A stretch of DNA of 64,000 nucleotides from contig NZ_CP071796.1 of assembly GCF_017498525.1 (NCBI RefSeq), positions 992,001-1,056,000 of the forward strand, read 5' to 3'. This document shows positions 8,822 through 16,473 of the stretch, piece by piece. Position numbers and translations under genes: made by a program. Source of the DNA: Ottowia testudinis (GTDB lineage Bacteria; Pseudomonadota; Gammaproteobacteria; Burkholderiales; Burkholderiaceae_C). The notes beneath the pieces were generated by a model that did not search any database, was not told the origin of the DNA, and saw only the letters and a list, made by a program, of their open reading frames with translations. The first letter of the stretch is position 1. Every line of letters starts with the position of its first letter.

Positions 8822-9887
8822 CCTGTTTGCTACTCTATTGATAGCTGCTTGCGCTTGTTCAGCAAGCGCGCAGGGCCAAAAGGGCACTGAATTCCCCGGC
8901 ATCGGCCGTGCCGCCACGCCCAAGGAAGTGGCGGCTTGGGACATCGACGTGCGCCCCGACTTCAAGGGCTTGCCGCCCGGCAAGGGCTCGGTCGCGCAGG
9001 GGCAAGACATCTGGGAAGCCAGGTGCGCCAGCTGCCACGGTGTGTTCGGCGAATCGAACACCGTGTTCAACCCGCTGGTGGGCGGCACCACCAAGGACGA
9101 CGTCAAGACCGGCCGCGTCGCCACGCTGACGCGCACCGACTACCCTGGCCGCACCACGCTGATGAAGGTGCCCACCGTTTCCACGCTGTGGGACTACATC
9201 CACCGTGCCATGCCGTGGGACAAGCCCAAGTCGTTGAAACCCGATGAGGTGTACGCGGTCACGGCGTTTTTGCTGAACCTCGGCCACATCGTGCCGGACG
9301 ACTTCACGCTGTCGAACCAGAACATCGCCGAGGTGCAAGACAAAATGCCCAACCGCAAGGGCATGAGCACCGCGCACGCCATGTGGCCCGGCAAGGAGTT
9401 GGGCGGTACCACCAAGCCCGATGCATTGGGCAGCGCGTGCATGAACAACTGCGGGCCCGAGCCAAAAATAGCCTCGCGCTTGCCCGAGCACGCGCGCAAC
9501 AACCATGGCAACCTGCGCGAGCAACAGCGTACCGTGGGGCCGCAGCGCGGCTCCGATACGACCAAGCCCGAAGGCGCCCTGGGCGCGGCGGCGGGCCCGG
9601 TGAAGGTGGTTGGCCCTGCCGGCGGCGCGGCCAGCCCCAACGCCGCCGCCATCGCCCTGACGCAAAAACACGCCTGCACCGCCTGCCACAACGTCGAGGG
9701 CAAGCTGGTCGGCCCCAGCTTCGTCGACATTGGCAAGAAGCACGCCGGCAAGGCCGACTACCTGGCGGGCAAGATCAAGGCTGGCGGCGTCGGCGTGTGG
9801 GGCGAAATTCCCATGCCGCCGCAAGAGCTGCCCGACGCCGACGCCAAGGCCATCGCCGCCTGGCTGGCCGCGGGCGCGGGCAAGTAA
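8805..9887 (+). CDS. soxD: SoxD, dihaem cytochrome subunit of sulfur dehydrogenase
   Basis: Electron-accepting partner of SoxC, 360 residues. Haem sites CASCH (residues 74-78) and CTACH (291-295) bracket the SoxD region and a C-terminal class I cytochrome c domain (KHACTACHNVEGKLVGPSF). The linker around residues 245-280 is rich in Ala, Gly and Pro. The N-terminal signal peptide (LFATLLIAACACSASAQ) is encoded by a copy of dispersed repeat family 1. A complete SoxCD means thiosulfate can be oxidised fully to sulfate without sulfur globules. Confidence 0.95.
   Translation: MFNSRNLFATLLIAACACSASAQGQKGTEFPGIGRAATPKEVAAWDIDVRPDFKGLPPGKGSVAQGQDIWEARCASCHGVFGESNTVFNPLVGGTTKDDVKTGRVATLTRTDYPGRTTLMKVPTVSTLWDYIHRAMPWDKPKSLKPDEVYAVTAFLLNLGHIVPDDFTLSNQNIAEVQDKMPNRKGMSTAHAMWPGKELGGTTKPDALGSACMNNCGPEPKIASRLPEHARNNHGNLREQQRTVGPQRGSDTTKPEGALGAAAGPVKVVGPAGGAASPNAAAIALTQKHACTACHNVEGKLVGPSFVDIGKKHAGKADYLAGKIKAGGVGVWGEIPMPPQELPDADAKAIAAWLAAGAGK
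8831..8880 (-). repeat. Dispersed repeat family 1 inside the soxD signal-peptide region
   Basis: ATAGCTGCTTGCGCTTG, a TTCAG spacer and CAAGCGCG follow each other in reading frame. They encode residues from LIAAC to the start of the mature SoxD protein. The intergenic copies at 14287 and 50392 share the same ATAGCTGCTTGCGCTTG core. Confidence 0.75.
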
Positions 9888-9976
9888 GCAAGCGCGGCGC
9901 GCGCTGGGGGACTACCCTCATGCACGGGCCACGCTAAAGCATTAGCATTCACTTAACTTTCCAGGAGAAGCACGCG

Positions 9977-10435
9977 ATGCAATCACGTCGACAAACCCTC
10001 AAGCAAGGTGCCGTGGTGGCGGGCCTGCTGGCCGGCACCGGCCTGTTCCCGCAGTACGCAATGGCCTTCAACAAGGCCGCGTTCGAGGCCAAGAGCCTGA
10101 ACGATGCGCTCAAGGCGCTGGGCGCCAGTGGCGCGCCAGCCGCCAGCACGTCGGTCACGCTCACGGCGCCCGACATCGCCGAAAACGGCGCCGTGGTGCC
10201 CCTGGCCGTCGCCAGCACGCTGCCGGGCGTCAAGCAGCTCGTGCTGCTGGTCGAGAAGAACCCCAACGCGCTGGTCGCGGTGTTCAATGTCACGCCCGAG
10301 GTCGATGCCAACTTTGCCACCCGCTCCAAGATGGGCGAGACGTCGGACGTCTATGCCGTGGCCATCACCGCCGACGGCAAGGCGCACTTCGCCAAGAAGG
10401 AAGTCAAGGTCACGTTGGGTGGTTGTGGCGGCTAG
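9977..10435 (+). CDS. soxY: Sulfur carrier protein SoxY
   Basis: Carrier subunit of the SoxYZ complex, 152 residues. It has a Tat signal (SRRQTLKQGAVVAG) and ends in the invariant swinging arm GGCGG, whose Cys150 holds the sulfur substrate as it moves between SoxAX, SoxB and SoxCD. An AGGAG ribosome site precedes the ATG. Ninety bases separate it from soxD, with an AT-rich patch around 9936-9960 that could hold a second promoter. Confidence 0.96.
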   Translation: MQSRRQTLKQGAVVAGLLAGTGLFPQYAMAFNKAAFEAKSLNDALKALGASGAPAASTSVTLTAPDIAENGAVVPLAVASTLPGVKQLVLLVEKNPNALVAVFNVTPEVDANFATRSKMGETSDVYAVAITADGKAHFAKKEVKVTLGGCGG

Positions 10436-10441
10436 AAATGA

Positions 10442-10540
10442 CATCCCCCCTGAGTCGCCTGCGGCGCCATCCCCCCAGGGGGACGACGCCAGTGGCCGGG
10501 CCAAGCCCGTTCCACGGCGCCCCCGCATGGCCTGCTCCGC
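10442..10540. repeat. GC-rich dispersed repeat (family 2) between soxY and soxZ
   Basis: CCCCCTGAGTCGCCTGCGG, CCCAGGGGG and GGCCGGGCCAAGCCCG appear in the same order as in the copies near gspH/gspG and coq7, here in the opposite orientation. It widens the soxY-soxZ spacing to 148 bases, although the two proteins form an obligate heterodimer. Confidence 0.65.
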
Positions 10541-10583
10541 GGCCCTCGGTTTTTTGAACAGTTATTGAATCAGGAGAAAAGAC

Positions 10584-10895
10584 ATGGCAGATCCGATGCG
10601 AATCCGTGCTCAGGCCGCTGGCGACAAGGCCACGGTGCGCGTGCTCATGAGCCACGAGATGGAGTCCGGCCAGCGCAAGGACGCGTCCGGCAAGCTGGTG
10701 CCGGCCTGGCACATTTCGGACGTGACGGCCAGCCTCAACGGCAAGCCGGTGTTCTCGTGCGAATGGGGGCCGGCGGTGTCGAAAAACCCGTTCTTGCAGT
10801 TCAACGTCAAGGGCGCCAAGGCCGGCGACAAGATCAGCGTGACTTGGAAGGACAACAAGGGCGAGACCCGCACCGACGAAGCCACGGTGTCGTGA
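10584..10895 (+). CDS. soxZ: SoxZ, partner of SoxY
   Basis: Small immunoglobulin-like subunit of 103 residues with no signal peptide and no Cys. Family members reach the periplasm bound to Tat-exported SoxY. Typical SoxZ features are visible: an N-terminal ADPMRIRAQ strand, HEMESGQRKD, and a C-terminal DNKGETRTDEATVS. AGGAG lies before the ATG. The gene fits the usual Y-Z order. Confidence 0.95.
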   Translation: MADPMRIRAQAAGDKATVRVLMSHEMESGQRKDASGKLVPAWHISDVTASLNGKPVFSCEWGPAVSKNPFLQFNVKGAKAGDKISVTWKDNKGETRTDEATVS

Positions 10896-10975
10896 CCAAC
10901 TAACTACCGCGCAAAGCGGGCGTGCGCTTGAAACCCACGCCCGCTTTTTCTTTTGCCCGACCAGGAGATCCCACG

Positions 10976-11782
10976 ATGCGCATGTCCCCCACCCTTTTCG
11001 CCCTGCTGGGCACCGCCGCGCTGGCCGCGCCGGCGCTGGCGCAAGAGAAAACCTCGATCCAGGCCATCGAGGAATACCGTGAGATGCTGCAAGACGGCAA
11101 CCCCGCCGACCTGTTCGACGCCAAGGGCGAAGAGTTGTGGAAAAAACCGCGCGGCCCCAAGAGCGCCTCGCTGGAGAAGTGTGATCTCGGCAAGGGCCCG
11201 GGCGTGGTCAAGGGCGCCTTTGTCGAGCTGCCGCGCTACTTCAAGGACACGAACAAGGTGCAAGACCTGGAGTCGCGCCTGCTCACCTGCATGAGCACGC
11301 TGCAGGGCATCGACCCCAAGGAGGTGATCAAGGGGCAATGGGGCCGTGGTGAGCGCGCCAACACCACGGCGCTGGCGACCTGGATCGCGGGGCAATCCAA
11401 GGGCATGCGCTTCAACCTGCCGCAGTCCACCGCGCAGGAGCGCACCATGTATGAAGTGGGCAAGCGCCTGTTCTTCCAGCGCGGCGGCGCGCACGACTTT
11501 GCCTGCGCGTCCTGTCATGGCGAGGAGGGCAAGCGCATTCGCCTGCAAGATCTGCCCCTGCTGACCAAGGCACCGGGCGACGGCATCGGCTTTGCCGCCT
11601 GGCCGGCTTACCGCGTCTCCAACGGGCAGATGTGGAGCATGCAGCACCGCCTGAACGACTGCTACCGCCAGCAGCGCTTTCCCGAGCCCGACTTCGTCAG
11701 CGATGTGACCGTGGCCCTGGGCGTGTACCTGGGCGTCAACGCCAAGGGCAACAAGTCCACCGCTCCCACTATCAAGCGCTGA
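10976..11782 (+). CDS. soxA: SoxA, catalytic cytochrome of SoxAX
   Basis: Joins thiosulfate to the SoxY cysteine, together with SoxX. The 268-residue protein starts at ATG 10976, with AGGAG in front and a Sec signal peptide ending ALAQ. Only one haem motif, CASCH (177-181), is present. Cys229 in NDCYRQQRFPEP is the likely haem ligand that becomes a persulfide. Where dihaem SoxA proteins carry a first haem, this protein has isolated Cys69 and Cys105, which probably form a disulfide. It therefore belongs to the single-haem SoxA type. Confidence 0.94.
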   Translation: MRMSPTLFALLGTAALAAPALAQEKTSIQAIEEYREMLQDGNPADLFDAKGEELWKKPRGPKSASLEKCDLGKGPGVVKGAFVELPRYFKDTNKVQDLESRLLTCMSTLQGIDPKEVIKGQWGRGERANTTALATWIAGQSKGMRFNLPQSTAQERTMYEVGKRLFFQRGGAHDFACASCHGEEGKRIRLQDLPLLTKAPGDGIGFAAWPAYRVSNGQMWSMQHRLNDCYRQQRFPEPDFVSDVTVALGVYLGVNAKGNKSTAPTIKR

Positions 11783-11796
11783 AAGGAAGCCAAGTC

Positions 11797-12471
11797 ATGA
11801 GCAAGCACAAGCACTTTATGGCGCTGGCTGCCGCCGCGGCACTGGTCGCCGGTTGCGCGGGCGGCGGTGGCAACGTGGCGGGTACGCCCTCGGCGGCGGA
11901 GCTGGACGCGCTGACGCAGCAGATCATCCAGGCCGACTTTCACGACAAAGGGATCGTGAAGGTCAGCGAGGCGTTCCGCGACGATGAAACCATCCGCGCC
12001 TGCAACGCCGCCGACGTGGCCGGCAAGCCGCTGGATGCAGCCGCCACCAAGCGCATCGAAGCCGCCAACATGCAGACCATCAAGTGGCCTGCCAACGGCA
12101 AGTACCTGGGCGATTGGAAAGAAGGCGAAAAAATCGCCCAGAGCGGCCGCGGCATGACCTGGACCGACCAGGCCGGCGCCGCCAACGGCGGCAACTGCTA
12201 CAACTGCCACCAGATCGACAAGAAGGAAATCTCCTTCGGCACCATCGGCCCCAGCCTGTACAACTACGGCAAGCTGCGCGGCGTGAAAGACCCCAGCAGC
12301 CCGGCGGCGCAGGAGATGGTGAAGTACACCTGGGGCAAGATCTGGAACAGCAAGGCCTACAACGCCTGCTCCAACATGCCGCGCGCGGGGCACATGGGCA
12401 TCCTGAACGAAAAGCAGGTTGCCGACATCGTGGCGCTGCTGCTCGACCCCAAGTCGCCCGTAAACCAGTAA
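11797..12471 (+). CDS. soxX: SoxX, cytochrome subunit of SoxAX, probable lipoprotein
   Basis: Monohaem partner of SoxA, 224 residues, with haem site CYNCH (134-138). ATG 11797 has GGAAG in front and begins a leader ending LVAGC, a lipobox with Cys20 as the acylation site followed by a glycine-rich tether. The predicted protein is thus membrane-anchored rather than soluble. A conserved SoxX block follows the haem site (GTIGPSLYNYGKLRG), and a candidate Met ligand lies in NMPRAGH. It is fourteen bases from soxA. Confidence 0.93.
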   Translation: MSKHKHFMALAAAAALVAGCAGGGGNVAGTPSAAELDALTQQIIQADFHDKGIVKVSEAFRDDETIRACNAADVAGKPLDAAATKRIEAANMQTIKWPANGKYLGDWKEGEKIAQSGRGMTWTDQAGAANGGNCYNCHQIDKKEISFGTIGPSLYNYGKLRGVKDPSSPAAQEMVKYTWGKIWNSKAYNACSNMPRAGHMGILNEKQVADIVALLLDPKSPVNQ

Positions 12472-12483
12472 CACGTGATCTCG

Positions 12484-12508
12484 CAGCCCGGCCTGGCCGG
12501 GCTTTTTT
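12484..12508 (+). terminator. Intrinsic terminator between soxX and soxB
   Basis: A GC-rich inverted repeat (AGCCCGG / CCGGGCT) is followed directly by six T. It lies 13 bases after the soxX stop and before soxB, so soxB would need readthrough or its own promoter in the roughly 28 bases that follow. Confidence 0.8.
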
Positions 12509-12535
12509 GTCTTACATACATCAGTCGGTGCTGAT

Positions 12536-14269
12536 ATGAACCTCACCAAACGCGAATTTCTGCAAGTCATGGGCGCGGCCAGCGCCGCCGGGATGGGCTT
12601 GACCCGCTATCAAGATGCGAGCGCGCAAACCGCAATGGAAGGACTCTACGACATTCCCAAGTTCGGCAATGTGTCCTTCCTGCACATCACCGACTGCCAC
12701 GCGCAGCTCAAGCCGATCTACTTCCGCGAGCCCAGTGTCAACCTCGGCGTGGGCGACATGAAAGGCCGCTTGCCGCACCTGGTGGGCGAGCACCTGCTCA
12801 AGGCTGCCGGCGTCAAGCCTGGCACCGCCGAAGCGCATGCCCTGACCTACCTCGACTTCGAGCAGGCGGCGCAGCGTTATGGCAAGGTAGGCGGTTTCGC
12901 CCACCTGGCCACGCTGGTCAAGCGCCTGCGCGCCAGCCGTCCCGGCGCGTTGTTGCTGGACGGCGGCGACACCTGGCAGGGCAGCGGCACCGCGATGTGG
13001 ACCAAGGGCCAGGACATGGTGGACGCCTGCAAGCTGCTGGGCGTCGACGTGATGACCGGCCACTGGGAATTCACCCTGGGCATGGAGCGGGTGAAAGAAA
13101 TCGTCGAGAAAGACTTCGCCGGCAAGGTCGATTTCGTCGCGCAAAACGTCAAAACCGCCGACTTTGGCGACCCGGTGTTCAAGCCTTACGTCATCAAGCC
13201 GATGAACGGCGTGCCGGTGGCCATCATCGGCCAGGCGTTTCCGTATACGCCCATCGCCAACCCGCGATACCTGGTCAAGGACTGGGAATTCGGCATCCAG
13301 GACGAGAACATGCAGAAGGTGGTGGACGAGGCGCGCGCCAAGGGCGCGCAGGTGGTCGTCGTCATCAGCCACAACGGCATGGATGTGGATCTGAAAATGG
13401 CCAGCCGCGTGCGCGGCATCGACGCCATCCTGGGCGGCCACACGCACGACGGTATGCCTGTGGCCAGCGTCATCAAGAACGCGGGTGGCCAAACCTTGGT
13501 GACCAACGCCGGCAGCAACGGCAAATTCCTTGGCGTGCTCGATTTCGACGTGAAAAACGGCAAGGTGCAGGATTACCGCTACAAGCTGCTGCCCGTGTTC
13601 GCCAACATGCTGCCAGCCGACAAGGAGATGGACGCGCTCATCACCAAAATCCGCGCGCCGTATGAAGCCAAGCTGGCCGAACAACTCGGCATGACCGAAG
13701 GCCTGCTCTACCGCCGTGGCAACTTCAACGGCACGGGCGATCAGCTGATCGTGGACGCGCTGATGGAAGCGCAGGGCGCCGACATTGCGTTTTCGCCCGG
13801 TTTCCGCTGGGGCACCACGCTGCTGCCCGGCCAGCCCATCACGCGCGAATGGCTGCTGGACATGACCGCCACCACCTACAGCTACGCCACGCTCACCGAC
13901 ATGAAGGGCGAGATGCTCAAGACCATCCTCGAAGACGTGGCCGACAACCTCTTCAACCCCGACCCGTACTACCAGCAAGGCGGCGACATGGTGCGCGTGG
14001 GCGGCCTGACGTATGCCTGCAATCCGTTGGAGAGCATGGGCAAGCGCATCACCGACATGCGTCTGAAAGGCCAGCCCATCGACGCCGCCAAAACCTACAA
14101 GGTCGCCGGTTGGGCACCCGTGGCCGAAGAAGCCGCCAAGGGCGGCAACAAGATGGTGTGGGACGTGGTGGAAGACTGGCTCAAGGCCAAGGGCGGCAAG
14201 GTGGCTGCGCGCCAGCTTAACCAGCCCAAACTGACGGGCGGGCTGCCCAATCCGGGCTACGCGGGCTAG
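12536..14269 (+). CDS. soxB: SoxB, manganese-dependent S-sulfosulfanyl-L-cysteine sulfohydrolase
   Basis: Releases sulfate from the SoxY-bound thiosulfate adduct. The protein has 577 residues and a Tat-like leader (TKREFLQVMGAASAAG, Lys-Arg in place of Arg-Arg). The 5'-nucleotidase-type dimanganese site is recognisable in DCHAQLKP, GGDTWQGSG, GHWEFT, SHNGMDVD and GGHTHDGMP. A C-terminal nucleotidase-like domain follows. An ATCAG/CTGAT inverted repeat just before the ATG could sequester the start. soxB ends the cluster. Confidence 0.96.
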   Translation: MNLTKREFLQVMGAASAAGMGLTRYQDASAQTAMEGLYDIPKFGNVSFLHITDCHAQLKPIYFREPSVNLGVGDMKGRLPHLVGEHLLKAAGVKPGTAEAHALTYLDFEQAAQRYGKVGGFAHLATLVKRLRASRPGALLLDGGDTWQGSGTAMWTKGQDMVDACKLLGVDVMTGHWEFTLGMERVKEIVEKDFAGKVDFVAQNVKTADFGDPVFKPYVIKPMNGVPVAIIGQAFPYTPIANPRYLVKDWEFGIQDENMQKVVDEARAKGAQVVVVISHNGMDVDLKMASRVRGIDAILGGHTHDGMPVASVIKNAGGQTLVTNAGSNGKFLGVLDFDVKNGKVQDYRYKLLPVFANMLPADKEMDALITKIRAPYEAKLAEQLGMTEGLLYRRGNFNGTGDQLIVDALMEAQGADIAFSPGFRWGTTLLPGQPITREWLLDMTATTYSYATLTDMKGEMLKTILEDVADNLFNPDPYYQQGGDMVRVGGLTYACNPLESMGKRITDMRLKGQPIDAAKTYKVAGWAPVAEEAAKGGNKMVWDVVEDWLKAKGGKVAARQLNQPKLTGGLPNPGYAG

Positions 14270-14286
14270 CGCTGGTCGCTATCGGT

Positions 14287-14315
14287 TCAATAGCTGCTTG
14301 CGCTTGATTGGCGGG
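14287..14315 (-). repeat. Dispersed repeat family 1, after soxB
   Basis: TAGCTGCTTGCGCTTGATTGG lies 18 bases after the soxB stop, in reverse orientation relative to the copy at 14470. Confidence 0.65.
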
Positions 14316-14369
14316 CGATGAAAGGGTTTTTCTCTGTGCGTATTGAGCCAGAAAAATAATCGGGCTGTT

Positions 14370-14425
14370 TTACTCCCTCTCCCGCATGCGGGAGAGGGGT
14401 GGGGTGGGGTGAGGGTCAGCGGCAT
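14370..14425. repeat. Short CTC/GAG-rich hairpin repeat (family 3)
   Basis: CTCCCTCTCCCGCATGCGGG followed by AGAGGGGTGGGGTGGG forms a perfect stem around GCATGC. Related elements occur at 41238, 47997 and 49466. Confidence 0.6.
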
Positions 14426-14469
14426 CTGATTCACAAGCGGATCAACTTTCCAAGCAAAATCAACCCACA

Positions 14470-14507
14470 GCGCCCGTGCAGCAAGCGCGAGCAGCTACCA
14501 AAACCAT
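14470..14507 (+). repeat. Dispersed repeat family 1, after intI
   Basis: CAAGCGCGAGCAGCTACC followed by AAAACC ends three bases before the intI stop codon. The soxB-intI spacer of about 240 bases thus holds two family 1 copies and one family 3 hairpin and no gene. Confidence 0.65.
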
Positions 14508-14509
14508 AG

Positions 14510-15556
14510 TCAAAGCGGCATCTCGTTCAACCGCTGCACCGGCACGGCGAGTGGGGGCGGCTGGTTCATCAGCACATCCAGCGGGCTCGGCACGCCGCCA
14601 GTCACCTTCAGCACATGGGTGTAGATCATCGTGGTGCTGACATCCGCGTGGCCCAGCAACTCCTGCACCGTGCGGATGTCCGCGCCGCGCTGCAATAAAT
14701 GGGTTGCAAAGCTGTGCCGCAGCGTGTGCGGGCTCGCCGGCTTGCGAATGCTGGCCTCACGCAAGGCCCGTTGCAGCGCGCGGCGAAACGTTTCGTCATA
14801 AATGTGGTGGCGGCGCTTGATCCCGCTGCGCGGATCGGTCGCCAGCGTGACTTGCGGGAACACCCAGAACCAAGCCCAACTTTCGGGTGCGCGCGGATAC
14901 TTCACCGCCAGCGCGTGCGGCAAGTCCACGCCCGGCCGGCCGGCCGCCCGGTCTTGCGCCCACACCGCGTGCGCCGCTTGCAGCTGCAACCGCAGCGGCT
15001 CGCGCAGGCTGTCGGGCAGCATCACCACCCGGTCTTTGCCGCCCTTGGCCTCGCGCACCACGATGGCGCCGTGGTCAAAATCCACGTCCTTCACCCGCAG
15101 CCGCAGCGCCTCCATGACGCGCATGCCCGTGCCATACAGAAGCTGCGCCACCAGTTGGTGCACACCCGGCGCCATGGCCGCCAGCGTGCGGCGCACCTCA
15201 TCGCTCGTCAGCACCACCGGCAGCCGCCGCACCGTGCGCGGCCGCCCAATCTCGGTCAGCCAGTGCAGGTCGATCTTCAGCACCTCGCGGTACAGAAACA
15301 GCAGCGCCGACAGCGCCTGCTTGTGCGTCGAGGCCGATACCTGCCGCGCTTCGGCCAGATGGGCCAAAAAGGCCTCCACCTCCGCCGCGCCCATCTCGCG
15401 CGGGTGGCGCAGTCCGTGGAACTTGACGAATGCCCGCACCCAGTACACGTACAGCTTTTCGGTCGAAAGCGACAGGTGCCGGTAACGCAGCGCGCTGCGA
15501 AGCTGATCGAGCAAGCGCGGCTCGGCTTGCGGCGGTGGCGTGGTTAAGCTGTTCAT
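14510..15556 (-). CDS. intI: Integron-type tyrosine recombinase (integron integrase)
   Basis: 348-residue site-specific recombinase. An N-terminal SAM-like core-binding domain ([18 protein letters not shown]) precedes the catalytic domain with Arg in [41 protein letters not shown] and the Tyr nucleophile. Between the first Arg and HTLRH sits the extra segment specific to IntI ([20 protein letters not shown] and FPQ, then [16 protein letters not shown]), which separates integron integrases from XerC/D. The frame is intact and the length normal, so activity is plausible. Its 5' end faces an attI-like site and cassettes. Confidence 0.93.
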   Translation of the reverse strand: MNSLTTPPPQAEPRLLDQLRSALRYRHLSLSTEKLYVYWVRAFVKFHGLRHPREMGAAEVEAFLAHLAEARQVSASTHKQALSALLFLYREVLKIDLHWLTEIGRPRTVRRLPVVLTSDEVRRTLAAMAPGVHQLVAQLLYGTGMRVMEALRLRVKDVDFDHGAIVVREAKGGKDRVVMLPDSLREPLRLQLQAAHAVWAQDRAAGRPGVDLPHALAVKYPRAPESWAWFWVFPQVTLATDPRSGIKRRHHIYDETFRRALQRALREASIRKPASPHTLRHSFATHLLQRGADIRTVQELLGHADVSTTMIYTHVLKVTGGVPSPLDVLMNQPPPLAVPVQRLNEMPL

Positions 15557-15619
15557 ACATCCAGTTTAAACACGCTTGCCGTTGCCATCAAGGGCCGCTA
15601 GCATGTGGGATCATGTTCT

Positions 15620-15676
15620 TCTGATGTGTGGGGCTAACAGTTAGCTCCACAACTGAGGGATAAATTAAAGTTAGGC
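15620..15676 (+). other. attI-like integration site
   Basis: About 115 bases upstream of the intI start lies AAATTAAAGTTAGGC, the sequence type at which attI sites are cut (G^TTRRRY, here GTTAGGC at 15670-15676). GCTAACAGTTAGC about 30 bases before it could be a further integrase-binding element. Position and core match the attI of known integrons; the exact left limit cannot be fixed. Confidence 0.75.
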
Positions 15677-16097
15677 CATTTTGTACGGTTTTTGTTTTTG
15701 CACTGTGCCGCTAAAACCAGCATGTCCAGTATTGACGGTTGTTTCAGGCCAGTTTTGTTTTGTAGGCCGCGCCACTATTGGGCGTTACTGAATCACCGTT
15801 TTCCGTTTTATCATTTTGCTTGTTTTAGCGGTCTGCACTTCAAGCGGTTGGGTTTGGCAAAGGTTGCTGAATCGTTGTGCTTTGCCAAGCGTTGCACTGT
15901 TTTTCAGCGTTTGCTGTCTCCAGCCAAGCATTTTGGTTTTGCAAAGGTTTGGTTTTTTTGTTTTTTAAAGGCCGCATGTTTTCATGGCCTAACAGGTCGG
16001 TCAAGTGGACGCCCAAAAGCAATGCGTTTGCTTCGCAAATTGTACGCATTGCTTTTGGGTTCCCTCCGCTTCGCTCCGGCGCCACTTACCTTCAACG
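15671..16097 (+). other. Integron cassette 1, no convincing gene
   Basis: The 427-base segment between the attI cut point and the cut point of the first attC is T-rich and much lower in GC than its neighbours. The open frame across it reads through the attC into cassette 2 and starts at a weak TTG, so I do not call it a gene. Internal near-repeats occur (TTTGGCAAAGGTTG and TTTTGCAAAGGTTTGG). It may encode an RNA, carry a promoter for cassette 2, or be decayed. Confidence 0.65.
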
Positions 16098-16103
16098 TTA
16101 TGT
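15987..16103 (+). other. attC recombination site of cassette 1
   Basis: A 117-base imperfect palindrome. R'' is GCCTAAC (15987), L'' is TCAAGTGG then CGCC, and the central stem is CAAAAGCAATGCG with its complement. L' is GGCGCCACTT, and R' is GTTATGT (16097-16103). The L'/L'' arms pair with one unpaired base, as integrases require for single-strand recognition. R' departs from GTTRRRY at one position. Confidence 0.85.
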
Positions 16104-16435
16104 GTCTTGAGCCTATGAGTTGCGAACACTGCATACGATTGACATCGGGAACCCCCATCAAAGTACCAGCCGACCTTGAGCGTGCAATCAAAAAGATAGC
16201 CGAATCAGTAATGAGCGGGGTACTAAAAGATGAAGGCTTCGGCCAATGGGGTGATCCGTTCTCTAAATTGGCTAATGGAGGGTATTGGGGAGACTTCGTT
16301 AGTAACTATTTTTCTTGCTCCATATGTGGGCAGCTATTTCATCTGCATGCTGAGACTTATCATGGTAGTGGCGGGTCATTTGAAAAAGTTACCTCCATTG
16401 AAGAAAAGTACAGGCTCGGCACCTATATCACATAA
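16100..16435 (+). CDS. Cassette-encoded hypothetical protein with two CxxC pairs
   Basis: Gene of integron cassette 2, 111 residues. The ATG lies within R' of the preceding attC (GTT-ATG), only two bases after the cassette boundary, as is common for cassette genes; ATG 16115 is an alternative. The TAA stop lies inside the R'' box of the cassette's own attC. CEHC near the N-terminus and CSIC at about residue 75 suggest a zinc-ribbon fold (MSCEHCIRL and NYFSCSICGQLFHLH). AT content is far higher than in the chromosomal genes, consistent with recruitment from elsewhere. I do not recognise the family. Confidence 0.75.
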   Translation: MCLEPMSCEHCIRLTSGTPIKVPADLERAIKKIAESVMSGVLKDEGFGQWGDPFSKLANGGYWGDFVSNYFSCSICGQLFHLHAETYHGSGGSFEKVTSIEEKYRLGTYIT

Positions 16436-16473
16436 CTATTCTTTCAACCGGACTGCCTACGGCATCCGGTTAA

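Noticed and set aside
15692..16435. A 247-codon frame spanning cassette 1 and cassette 2
   Set aside because: It starts at a weak TTG, crosses an attC recombination site and has low-complexity content in its first half. Only the part from 16100 has a proper cassette gene layout.
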